Assembly: GCA_017458025.1 (NCBI GenBank)
Contig: JAFTGG010000263.1
Coordinates: 1-13,335, forward strand
Direction of reading: 5' to 3'
DNA: 13,335 bases
Origin: Oscillospiraceae bacterium
Lineage (GTDB): Bacteria > Bacillota > Clostridia > Oscillospirales > Oscillospiraceae
The notes below the pieces were generated by a model. That model did no database searches and was not told where the DNA came from. It saw only the letters and a list, made by a program, of their open reading frames with translations. A program made the translations under genes and the position numbers. Shown here one piece after another: positions 1 to 5,945 of this stretch; position 1 is the stretch's first letter; every line of letters starts with the position of its first letter.

Positions 1-107
1 CGCGAGCGCCCGAAGCCGATGACGCCGCCGACGGCGAGCGAGAGCAGCAGCCGGAACAGCGCGGAGACGAAGTTGAATTCCCGCAGGTACGCCAAAACGG
101 CCGACAT
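1..107 (-). CDS. MgtC/SapB-family membrane protein, N-terminal part only
   Basis: Only the first 35 codons are inside the window; the gene continues past the left edge. The visible residues begin MSAVLAYLREFNFVS, followed by a hydrophobic stretch ending in LAVGGVIGFGR. This matches the start of MgtC/SapB inner-membrane proteins, in which a short amphipathic lead (REFN-like) precedes the first transmembrane helix and a GG-x-IG-x-x-R turn. MgtC relatives are linked to growth in low magnesium and to membrane homeostasis, but a role cannot be set from this fragment. The ATG at 107 is chosen because AGGAGG lies 7 bases upstream of it. The gene has its own promoter (139-167) directly after the blaR1-like terminator, so it is probably a separate unit from the BlaI/M56 pair. 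Confidence 0.72.
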   Translation of the reverse strand, partial: MSAVLAYLREFNFVSALFRLLLSLAVGGVIGFGRS

Positions 108-138
108 ACGCCCACCTCCTATTCGGTAAGATGGGCGC

Positions 139-167
139 AGTATATCATAAAATGCCGGCTATGGCAA
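139..167 (-). promoter_or_regulatory. Sigma-A-type promoter of the MgtC-like gene
   Basis: Read on the minus strand, TTGCCA (162-167) and TATACT (139-144) are separated by exactly 17 bases. These match the -35 and -10 consensus at 5 of 6 positions each. The expected start point is near 132, about 25 bases before the MgtC-like ATG. The -35 box shares its first bases with the outer edge of the terminator stem at 165-199. Confidence 0.6.
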
Positions 168-199
168 GAAAGAGGAGCGCGACGCGCTCCTCTTTCTTG
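165..199 (-). terminator. Intrinsic terminator after the M56 gene
   Basis: A perfect 16-bp inverted repeat (165-180 against 184-199) with a 3-base loop starts 6 bases after the M56 stop codon. On the minus strand the GC-rich core (GGAGCGC/GCGCTCC) is followed by the U-rich run TCTTTCTT. The matching A/G-rich left arm makes it roughly symmetrical, so it could also work in the other direction. Confidence 0.8.
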
Positions 200-205
200 T
201 TGTCC

Positions 206-2728
206 TTATCGCTCGGTGAAGGACATGATTTGGAAGTTGTCCGGCGTCCCGCTCAGTTGCAGCGTGGACCATTGGCTATCCAAGCGGACGATGCTGCCCA
301 GATGCATGCCGCTCTCCGGCACGAACGTGCCGGGGCCGAAGTCGCTGGTGAAGTTGTAGAACGCGTCGTATTCGGGCAGGTACAGCATCCGCTCGTCGTT
401 TCGCCAGTCGGTGGTCATGTCGTCCAGCGTGATGCCCGCGTATTGCGTCAGCGCCGCGTTGATATCGGAGACGCGATAGCGCCACGTCGGCACATCATAC
501 CCGTAATATTTGCCGGTTGCGATGAGCGCTTCACGTTCCTTCTCTGTCATCGTGCCGTCTGGGAGGTTAATGTCCATGCCGAGCGGGCAGTAGGTCAGAA
601 ATTCATCCAAATTGATATCGCGCGGGGTGCTGTAATACGAGGTGAAGAAACAGCTCACCAGACTCGGGTAGGTAACGTAGTAGCCGTCCTCCTGGCTCCA
701 TCGCTCGTCGGTGGAGCCCAGCCGATCCGCCCACGCGGCAAGCTCGTCCGCCGTGAGCGGCTCCCAGCCGTCGCCGATCAGGCTCCGCGCGAACCAGCCG
801 TACCGCTCGTTGACGTTGTACAGCCCGACGGTCGGCAGCGTGTTCCCGATCTGGTTCCTGCCGTAGGGCAGCCCCGCGCAGTACCACTGAAGGAACTGCT
901 CCGGCAGCGCGTCCACCGGCGTGCCGGGGAGGTAGACCAGCACCTCGTCCGCGCCCTCGATGCCGTAGGCGCTCGCGTCAAGCTCCGTCAGGCGCATCGA
1001 CCAAGTGTCGTTGACGCGCGTCACGTCCCCGAAGCGTCCGGAAAAGGCGGAGCGCTCGGAGCCGTGCGAATATTCCCCCGTGAACGTCCCGTCCCCATTC
1101 GCGGCGATGGTCAGCTCCGTGCGCCAGCCGCCCGCGCCGCTGAGGAACCAATATTCGCCCGCGATGCTCTCGAAGAACGCGGCTTCGTTTGCGGCTGGGT
1201 CCGGCGTGGTCTCGATGAATCCCAGTTCGTTTGTGGCCGAATCCATCGTGAAGCTCGCCGCCATCGAGCGGAGGGTGTCCTCGTAGCGCCCCGTGGGGTC
1301 CTGCCACGATACGACATAGCACCATCTGTTCGGCGCGTCGTATACCCTTGTGTGGACGGTTCCGCTTTCCGCCGCGTAGCTCGGCCAATCTACGGTATAG
1401 CCGCGCTGTTCCAGATCGCGCAGCTCCTCTTCGGCGGAATGGCGTATGGTGAACACGCTCAAGCCCTCGCCCTGCCAGTCGCCGCTGCCCGTCGCGCGGA
1501 ACAGGATGTGGTCCGCGACCTCCTCCGGGTCGAAGCCGGAGGTCCAATGGGTATCCCAATCCTCCGGCACCCAGACGTACCACCCTTCGCCGTTGTAGCG
1601 GCGGACGGGGCCCTCGTAGGAATTGTCGATGAGCAGCGTTTCCGCCGCGTCGGGTACCGACGCTTCGACCCGTTGCTCTGCCTCGGGCTGTTCTTGCGGT
1701 TTCTTCTCCGCCGCCTCCGGCGGTTCCGCCTTCGAGAACGCGAACACCGTCGCGCTCAGCAGCACCGCCAGCGCCAGAATCAGCGCGACCGCTTTCGTGC
1801 GCGGGTGCTTCGCGATGGTCTCAATGCGCTCGCGCATGGGCTTTTTGCCCGCGGTCATCGACGTGGTGACGGAGAGCAGGTCGCGCCCGCGCGGCTTCGC
1901 CGTCACCATCGAGAGCAGCGTTTCCCCGTAGGCGACGCGCTCGTCCTCGCCGAGCCGCGCGAGCGTCGCCTCGTCGCAGGCGAGCTCGCCGTCGCGCTTG
2001 GAAACGACGGCCGCGTACCACGCCAGCGGATTGTACCAATGCAGGCACAGCGCCGTGAGCCGCAGCAACGACCACACGCAGTCGCCGTGGAGCCGGTGCG
2101 TCGTCTCGTGCGCGAGGACGTGGCGTAGGGTGCGCTCGTCGCGCGCGCACTCGGGCGTCAGGTACACCGTCGGGCGGAACACGCCGACGAGGCAGGGCGA
2201 GGCAATGCCCTCCGCGATGTAGACCCGCATCCCGCCCACCAGCGCGTCATAGGGCGTGCGCGTGCGGCGCAGGCGGCGGGCAAAGCGCAGGTTCGACGCG
2301 AGCAGCACGACCGCCATCGCGCCGACGCCCGCAAGCCAGACGGCGCGGAGAATATCGGCAACACTCCATTTGGCGGCGTAGCGCGTGATCTGCATTTGTT
2401 CGCCATGAAATTCCACGGTGACGCTGCCATTCGGGCCGTAGCCCTCCATGATCGGAAGCGCCGTGTCGGAATTGTAAAACTCCTGCGTCGGCAGCTCCTG
2501 ACGCTCTAACGGCATCACCATGACGGAGGGCTCCGTCACGCGCTTCGGCAGCGCCGCCTCCGCGACGCCCCAGCTCGCCGTGAACAGTTGCGCCGGCACC
2601 AGCAGGCGCGCCAGCACCAGCAGCCACAGCGCGTACCGCGCGCGGCAGCTCAGGCGCGTCTTCGCCGCTGCGCGCACCGCCAGCACCAGCAAAATGAGCG
2701 CCGAGGACGATACGATCCACTCAATCAT
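206..2728 (-). CDS. BlaR1/MecR1-like M56 membrane metalloprotease with a non-PBP sensor domain
   Basis: This 840-residue protein is built like the signal-transducing antirepressor proteases. Hydrophobic segments lie at about 2-21, 32-50 and 128-147. The zinc motif HETTH is at 207-211 and the third-ligand region ELACDE at 248-253. The family signature WYNPLAW is at 231-237, and a last transmembrane helix lies at about 312-331. Residues 332-840 are predicted to be extracellular. They start with a Glu/Pro/Ala-rich linker, then a segment around WYVWVPEDW (383-391), a beta-rich segment around SGAGGW (530-535), and a C-terminal segment with YLPEYDAFYNFTSDFGPG (783-800). None of these contains the SxxK/KTG serine transpeptidase motifs of true BlaR1/MecR1. 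In this family, sensing activates the protease and ends repression by the BlaI partner. The ATG lies inside the repressor's last codons (8-base overlap), which implies translational coupling. The inducing signal is unknown. Confidence 0.85.
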   Translation of the reverse strand: MIEWIVSSSALILLVLAVRAAAKTRLSCRARYALWLLVLARLLVPAQLFTASWGVAEAALPKRVTEPSVMVMPLERQELPTQEFYNSDTALPIMEGYGPNGSVTVEFHGEQMQITRYAAKWSVADILRAVWLAGVGAMAVVLLASNLRFARRLRRTRTPYDALVGGMRVYIAEGIASPCLVGVFRPTVYLTPECARDERTLRHVLAHETTHRLHGDCVWSLLRLTALCLHWYNPLAWYAAVVSKRDGELACDEATLARLGEDERVAYGETLLSMVTAKPRGRDLLSVTTSMTAGKKPMRERIETIAKHPRTKAVALILALAVLLSATVFAFSKAEPPEAAEKKPQEQPEAEQRVEASVPDAAETLLIDNSYEGPVRRYNGEGWYVWVPEDWDTHWTSGFDPEEVADHILFRATGSGDWQGEGLSVFTIRHSAEEELRDLEQRGYTVDWPSYAAESGTVHTRVYDAPNRWCYVVSWQDPTGRYEDTLRSMAASFTMDSATNELGFIETTPDPAANEAAFFESIAGEYWFLSGAGGWRTELTIAANGDGTFTGEYSHGSERSAFSGRFGDVTRVNDTWSMRLTELDASAYGIEGADEVLVYLPGTPVDALPEQFLQWYCAGLPYGRNQIGNTLPTVGLYNVNERYGWFARSLIGDGWEPLTADELAAWADRLGSTDERWSQEDGYYVTYPSLVSCFFTSYYSTPRDINLDEFLTYCPLGMDINLPDGTMTEKEREALIATGKYYGYDVPTWRYRVSDINAALTQYAGITLDDMTTDWRNDERMLYLPEYDAFYNFTSDFGPGTFVPESGMHLGSIVRLDSQWSTLQLSGTPDNFQIMSFTER

Positions 2729-3104
2729 GGCGCTTTTCCTCCGCGCGGCGCAGAATATTCCGCAGCTCCGCGATCTCCGCGTCGGAAAGCTCCTCGCGCT
2801 CGGCGAGGGCGCTGACCATCAACCCGACGCTGCCCGCGTAAACGCGGTCGAGAAAGCTGCGCGTCTCGCTGACTGCCGCGTCCCGTTCATCGACGAGCGG
2901 CGTATAGCTTTTGCCGCGCTCCGTCTGCTCCACGGCGACGAGGCCCTTGCCCTCCATGCGCCGCAGCGTTGTGATCGTCGTGCTCTTCGCCCAGCCGACG
3001 CTCTCCGCCAGCTTGCCGACAAGCTGCATCAGCGTCTGCGGAGATTCCTCCCACAGCTCGCGCATTACATGCCACTCTCCGCCGGTCAACAAGGTGTCTC
3101 CCAT
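2721..3104 (-). CDS. BlaI/MecI-family transcriptional repressor
   Basis: A 127-residue winged-helix repressor. The N-terminal part carries the family pattern: LTGGEWHVMRELWE (5-19), then the DNA-binding region with recognition helix around WAKSTTITTLRRM (38-50) and the wing after KGLV. The Glu-rich C-terminal helix (about 80-125) is the expected dimerisation and cleavage region. Family members bind as dimers to palindromic operators and are inactivated through proteolysis triggered by the neighbouring M56 protease. The ATG at 3104 is preferred over a start 12 codons upstream because AAGGAG (3115-3120) lies 10 bases before it and because the upstream extension would begin at the predicted transcription start. 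Two matching palindromes frame its promoter, so autorepression is likely. It overlaps the protease gene by 8 bases. Confidence 0.9.
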   Translation of the reverse strand: MGDTLLTGGEWHVMRELWEESPQTLMQLVGKLAESVGWAKSTTITTLRRMEGKGLVAVEQTERGKSYTPLVDERDAAVSETRSFLDRVYAGSVGLMVSALAEREELSDAEIAELRNILRRAEEKRHD

Positions 3105-3122
3105 GCCGTTCACGCTCCTTCG

Positions 3123-3137
3123 GTTTACTTTGTAGAC
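3123..3137. promoter_or_regulatory. BlaI-type operator O2 (start-point proximal)
   Basis: The palindrome GTTTAC-TTT-GTAGAC has one mismatched half-site position. It covers the predicted transcription start of the repressor gene. It shares GTTTAC-N3-GT with the site at 3156-3170; the two lie 33 bp apart, about three helical turns. Assignment to BlaI rests on position and symmetry, not on a measured site. Confidence 0.6.
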
Positions 3138-3140
3138 CAA

Positions 3141-3169
3141 AGTATAGCAGACTTAGTTTACATTGTCAA
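3141..3169 (-). promoter_or_regulatory. Sigma-A promoter of the BlaI/M56 unit
   Basis: On the minus strand, TTGACA (3164-3169, perfect -35) and TATACT (3141-3146, 5 of 6) have an ideal 17-base spacer. An AT-rich tract containing ATATAAAAAT lies just upstream of the -35 box. The expected start is near 3134, giving a leader of about 30 bases with AAGGAG at 3115-3120. Confidence 0.85.
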
Positions 3170-3170
3170 C
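3156..3170. promoter_or_regulatory. BlaI-type operator O1 (overlaps the -35 box)
   Basis: The imperfect palindrome GTTTAC-ATT-GTCAAC overlaps the -35 hexamer completely. Its first half-site is identical to that of the site at 3123-3137. A bound repressor dimer here would block RNA polymerase directly. Confidence 0.6.
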
Positions 3171-3296
3171 CCGCATTTTTATATCGTTTGACGCGTTTAT
3201 CGCATTTTCGCCGCATTTTTTATCAAGCCGCAAAATCCGACGCGATTTTTAATCGTCCGACCGATTTCGCCAAAATAATACGGTCCTTGTAAAATC
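3171..3296. other. AT-richer spacer upstream of the BlaI promoter
   Basis: No gene is visible. The stretch is richer in A and T than its surroundings and repeats a short CGCATTTT-like word at 3172, 3201 and 3212, with shorter echoes to about 3275. On the minus strand these give A-tracts upstream of the -35 box and could act as UP-element-like DNA. No further copy of the GTTTAC operator was found. Confidence 0.4.
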
Positions 3297-3323
3297 AAAA
3301 ACCCGCTGATTCAGCGGGTTTTT
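3297..3323. terminator. Near-perfect bidirectional terminator
   Basis: CCCGCTGA and TCAGCGGG form the stem (3302-3318, with a small loop around GATTC), flanked by five A on one side and five T on the other. On the minus strand the tail is TTTTTGATTTT, so it would end transcripts coming from the deacetylase gene. On the plus strand the tail is TTTTTCGTTT. No plus-strand gene is seen, so the minus-strand use is the supported one. Confidence 0.8.
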
Positions 3324-3584
3324 CGTTTCGGAGCGCGGCGTGGTTTTCGACTGATCGGAATTGAATCGCGCGCGGTTTATGCTTTTTTGCCGCAGTTGGT
3401 TCTATCGCCCGAAAACGGCACGGAATCCGGCAAACGTTCGGTCTGTTTTTAGGCAATACCGCCCAATTTTATGACACGCATCTTGCTTGCATAAATGTTT
3501 GCCATTTCCTTGACCATGCGCCGGCATAATCTACGAAATTATGTGCCAACTTCCGAAATTTCCGGCCGCGCAAGCAGAATAGTA
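3324..3584. other. Long non-coding stretch after the deacetylase gene
   Basis: About 260 bases separate the deacetylase stop from its nearest terminator, and no protein gene is supported here. A 22-codon minus-strand frame (3449-3517) lacks a spaced ribosome binding site. A small imperfect hairpin around GGCATAAT/ATTATGTGCC (about 3522-3546) is visible. The stretch may be a long 3' untranslated region or may hold a small RNA; nothing recognisable settles this. Confidence 0.4.
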
Positions 3585-4295
3585 TTACTTCACGGGGCGC
3601 AGGGCGTCGGGGCGGCTGTAGAGGCGGCCGGTTTCGGGCGTAACGCCCATACGCTCAAACAGCTCCTCCACCGTTACGAACACATAGCCGTGCGCGGACA
3701 GCTCGTCGACCACGCGCAGCGCCGCGTCGACGCTCGTCTCATAGCTGTCATGCAGCAGAACGATGTCCCCGTCGCAAACGCCGTTGAGCACGCACGCCGC
3801 CACACGGTCCGCGTCGAGCACAGACCAATCCTCGGTATCGAGCGACCAATGGATCAACGGCACGTTTGTCTCGCGCAGCGTTTCGGCGCTCGCAAAGCCC
3901 CACGGCGGACGCACCCAATAGCCGCTGCCGCCCAGCGTCGCGCACAGCAGCTCCTCCGTCCGCTCCAGCTCGTGCAGTCCCACCGCGCCCGTCGTGTCGA
4001 TCCGCCGGTGCGTAAAGGTGTGGTTGCCGATCTGATGCCCCTCCGCCTCCATGCGCCGCAGCAGCGCCTCCTGCCCCTCGATCTGCTGCCCGATGATAAA
4101 GAATGTCGCGTGCGCGCCGCGCTCCCGCAAGCCGTCCAGCAGCCGCTCTGTAACGCTGCCGTTGGGACTGTCGTCGAACGTGAGGGCGATATAACCCGCC
4201 GGCTGCGGCGCAAGCGCGGGCATGGCGGTCTCTCGCGCGCCCAGCAGCGCGAGCAGCGGCAGTAGCAATAAGCAAAGCCATCGTTTTTGTCTCAT
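3585..4295 (-). CDS. Secreted or anchored NodB-family polysaccharide deacetylase
   Basis: With the ATG at 4295 the product has 236 residues. A basic start (MRQKRW) and hydrophobic stretch 7-20 make an uncleaved anchor or signal peptide, so the catalytic domain acts outside the membrane, probably on peptidoglycan or another N-acetylated glycan. All NodB motifs are present: TFDDSP (39-44, with D41 and D42), HTFTH (H92 and H96, metal ligands), RPPWG (129-133), a motif-4 equivalent SLDTEDW (151-157), and LLHD (180-183, H182 and D183). Family members remove N-acetyl groups from chitooligosaccharide or muropeptide sugars; the exact substrate cannot be read from the sequence. The start site has no good Shine-Dalgarno sequence, and the T-run of a terminator ends 14 bases upstream, so expression may be low, leaderless or dependent on readthrough. 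It is transcribed in the same direction as the ribosomal block. Confidence 0.85.
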   Translation of the reverse strand: MRQKRWLCLLLLPLLALLGARETAMPALAPQPAGYIALTFDDSPNGSVTERLLDGLRERGAHATFFIIGQQIEGQEALLRRMEAEGHQIGNHTFTHRRIDTTGAVGLHELERTEELLCATLGGSGYWVRPPWGFASAETLRETNVPLIHWSLDTEDWSVLDADRVAACVLNGVCDGDIVLLHDSYETSVDAALRVVDELSAHGYVFVTVEELFERMGVTPETGRLYSRPDALRPVK

Positions 4296-4309
4296 ACCTG
4301 CATCATATG

Positions 4310-4358
4310 CAACAAAAAGCCCTTTTAGACGGCTTCGCGAACTGCCATCTAAAAGGGC
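4310..4358 (-). terminator. Intrinsic terminator at the end of the spc-alpha operon
   Basis: A 15-bp stem (4319-4333 against 4344-4358) with a single mismatch and a loop around TTCGCGAACT is followed on the minus strand by TTTTTGTTG. It lies about 130 bases after the rplQ stop codon. The opposite side carries CTTTTG, so weak bidirectional activity is possible. Confidence 0.9.
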
Positions 4359-4384
4359 CTTTTGTAGTTGTTTTATCGGCTCAG

Positions 4385-4406
4385 ACCAGCTCAATCATTG
4401 CCGTCT
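4385..4406 (-). repeat. Duplicate of the rplQ 3' end (downstream copy)
   Basis: These 22 bases are identical to 4496-4517, which encode the C-terminus of L17 (TAMIELV). The downstream copy is in the same frame and ends the same way, with GTC TGA in place of GTT TAA. It is therefore a copy of the gene tail including a stop codon, placed 111 bases (37 codons) after the original. Confidence 0.9.
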
Positions 4407-4493
4407 GCAAAACGTCAAGAGCCGCGCTGCGCGCGGTTGCGTTTTGCACGCTCGCTGCGGCGAGTGTCCGCTTTCGCTTCGACGGCAATAATT
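4393..4493 (-). repeat. Nested palindromic element between the two rplQ tails
   Basis: Outer inverted repeats of 13 bp with one mismatch (4393-4405 and 4481-4493) enclose two inner palindromes. One is GCAAAACG/CGTTTTGC (4407-4414 and 4440-4447), itself enclosing CCGCG/CGCGG (4422-4426 and 4432-4436). The other is ACGCTCGC/GCGAGTGT (4448-4455 and 4460-4467). As RNA this would form a closed multibranch fold. It could be a small palindromic mobile repeat or a structured 3' UTR. A conserved RNA motif named L17 downstream element is known after rplQ in some bacteria; I cannot tell from memory whether this is the same motif. Confidence 0.7.
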
Positions 4494-4833
4494 AAACCAG
4501 CTCAATCATTGCCGTCTCAGCGGCGTCGCCGCGGCGGACGCCGGTGCGCGTGATGCGGGTGTAGCCGCCGTTGCGCTCCGAGTAACCGGGCGCGATCTCT
4601 TTAAAAACCTTCTTGACGACGTCCTCACGGGTGATGAACGCCATCGCCTGACGGTAAGCCGCCAGATCGCCCTTCTTGCCGAGGGTGATCATCTTCTCGG
4701 CGAGGGGCTTGATCTCCTTGGCACGGGTGACGGTGGTCTCCATCTTGCCGTTGTCCAGGAAATCGGTGACCTGCTGGCGGAGCATCGCGCGGCGCTGATC
4801 GGTGGTCTTGCCGAGCTTACGGGTTCCGGGCAT
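4492..4833 (-). CDS. rplQ: 50S ribosomal protein L17
   Basis: A 113-residue protein with the L17 pattern from MPGTRKLG through the central [15 protein letters not shown] region to the [17 protein letters not shown] motif (about 88-104) and the ending MIELV. L17 binds 23S rRNA near the exit-tunnel side of the large subunit. Its position immediately after rpoA, with a 27-base gap, is the standard end of the alpha operon. Length is normal for bacterial L17. The last 22 coding bases are repeated downstream at 4385-4406; the copy used here is the one joined to the full protein. Confidence 0.97.
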   Translation of the reverse strand: MPGTRKLGKTTDQRRAMLRQQVTDFLDNGKMETTVTRAKEIKPLAEKMITLGKKGDLAAYRQAMAFITREDVVKKVFKEIAPGYSERNGGYTRITRTGVRRGDAAETAMIELV

Positions 4834-4860
4834 ATCGTTTCCCTCCTTACAGGATATCAG

Positions 4861-5814
4861 TTAGTTGTTTTCCTCGCTCGCGAGGGACAGGCCCATCATG
4901 GCGAGTTTGTTGATGACCTCTTCCAGCGACTTGCGACCGAGGTTGCGGACCTTCATCATGTCGTCTTCGGTCTTGGAAATCAGATCCTCGACGGTGTTGA
5001 TGTTGGCGCGCTTGAGGCAGTTGAAGCTGCGGACCGAAAGGTCGAGCTCCTCGATGGTCAGCTCCAGCACCTTGTCGCGCTGGGCCTCCGCCTTCTCCAC
5101 GACGGTGGAGCGGGTGCTCATCGTGTCGCTGAGGTCGGTGAAGAGCGTGAAGTGATCGCAGAGGATCTTCGCACCCAGAGAAACAGCGTCGCGCGGGGTG
5201 ATCGTGCCGTCCGTCCACACCTCCAGCGTCAGCTTGTCAAAGTCGGTCATGTTGCCGACACGGGTGTTCTCCACCGTGTAGTTGACCTTGTAGACAGGCG
5301 TGTAGATGGAATCGACCGGCAGTACGCCGATGATCGTCTGCGCGGGCTTGTTGCGGTCGGCGGGAACGTAGCCGCGGCCGTGGCTGAGCGTGATCTCCAT
5401 GCTGAGCGTCGCGCCCGCGTCGAGCGTCGCGATGTGGAGGTCGGGGTTCAGGATCTCGACCTCGCTGTCGCCCTTGATGTCGCCGGCGGTGACTTCGCAC
5501 GGGCCGGCCGCCTCAATGTAGACGGTCTTGACCGCGTCGGCGCCTTCGAGCTTGGCGATCAGGCTCTTGATGTTGAGCACGATCTCCGTCACGTCCTCTT
5601 TAACGCCGGGAATCGTGGAGAACTCATGCTGCACGCCCGCGATCTTGATCGTGGTCGCCGCCGTGCCGGGCAGGGAGGAGAGCATGATGCGGCGCAGCGC
5701 GTTGCCGAGCGTGATGCCGTAGCCGCGCTCCAGAGGCTCCACTACATACTTGCCGTAAGTGCCGTTTTCCGGGTCTTCGATGCACTCGATCTGGGGCTTT
5801 TCAATTTCAATCAA
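4861..5814 (-). CDS. rpoA: DNA-directed RNA polymerase subunit alpha
   Basis: A 317-residue alpha subunit. The N-terminal assembly domain carries [18 protein letters not shown] (30-47), the dimer-interface signature. The C-terminal domain, after about residue 245, has the two helix-hairpin-helix elements around [12 protein letters not shown] and [12 protein letters not shown] that touch UP-element DNA and activators. Alpha dimerises to nucleate assembly of the polymerase core. The start is TTG at 5814: AAGGAGG (5824-5830) sits 9 bases upstream and the protein then begins MIEIEKP, as family members do. A 131-base gap with two hairpins separates it from rpsD, unusually long for this operon. Confidence 0.97.
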   Translation of the reverse strand: MIEIEKPQIECIEDPENGTYGKYVVEPLERGYGITLGNALRRIMLSSLPGTAATTIKIAGVQHEFSTIPGVKEDVTEIVLNIKSLIAKLEGADAVKTVYIEAAGPCEVTAGDIKGDSEVEILNPDLHIATLDAGATLSMEITLSHGRGYVPADRNKPAQTIIGVLPVDSIYTPVYKVNYTVENTRVGNMTDFDKLTLEVWTDGTITPRDAVSLGAKILCDHFTLFTDLSDTMSTRSTVVEKAEAQRDKVLELTIEELDLSVRSFNCLKRANINTVEDLISKTEDDMMKVRNLGRKSLEEVINKLAMMGLSLASEENN

Positions 5815-5845
5815 AGCAGTTACCCTCCTTATTCAATTTAGCCGT

Positions 5846-5922
5846 ATTTCGCGATTGCCGCGAGGCGGCGGGCGAAATGGCATTGGGGTTTATCAACGCG
5901 GCACGCCGCATTGATAAAATGC
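5846..5922 (-). other. Two adjacent hairpins in the rpsD-rpoA gap
   Basis: The first in the transcript pairs 5905-5918 with 5889-5902 (14 bp with one G-U pair on the minus-strand RNA), with an outer GCAT/ATGC clamp at 5880-5883 and 5919-5922. The second pairs 5872-5878 with 5846-5852 and contains GCCGC/GCGGC. They end about 15 bases before the rpoA ribosome binding site, which stays single-stranded. Neither has a U-tract, so they are not ordinary terminators. Confidence 0.65.
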
Positions 5923-5945
5923 GCGTGGTGAGGGTGTTCCCCCGA

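Noticed and set aside
131..2128. 665-codon plus-strand open frame opposite the M56 gene
   Set aside because: It is an antisense shadow: Arg-, Ala- and Val-rich with no domain, as expected opposite a GC-rich gene. The minus-strand frame has the HETTH core and a proper start.
206..3104. A classical beta-lactam resistance regulator (BlaI/BlaR1 controlling a beta-lactamase)
   Set aside because: The sensor lacks a penicillin-binding domain and no beta-lactamase or PBP2a gene is adjacent.
3105..3140. 12-codon N-terminal extension of the BlaI-like repressor
   Set aside because: It would start at the predicted transcription start inside operator O2 and leave no room for a ribosome binding site; the ATG at 3104 has AAGGAG 10 bases upstream.
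3449..3517. 22-codon minus-strand frame downstream of the deacetylase gene
   Set aside because: No spaced ribosome binding site, no promoter, and no recognisable peptide features; this length occurs easily by chance.
3297..4358. CRISPR array, tRNA, or complete mobile element in the non-coding parts
   Set aside because: No regularly spaced repeats, no tRNA cloverleaf and no transposase or integrase frame were seen anywhere in the window.
4296..4394. TTG-start extension of the deacetylase through the terminator
   Set aside because: The extra 33 codons are encoded by the terminator hairpin itself and the repeated rplQ tail, and would bury the signal segment.
4407..4494. A separate 35-codon peptide gene after rplQ (TTG start near 4488)
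   Set aside because: It is open in the rplQ frame but consists of palindrome arms and has no ribosome binding site; a structural or mobile repeat explains it better.
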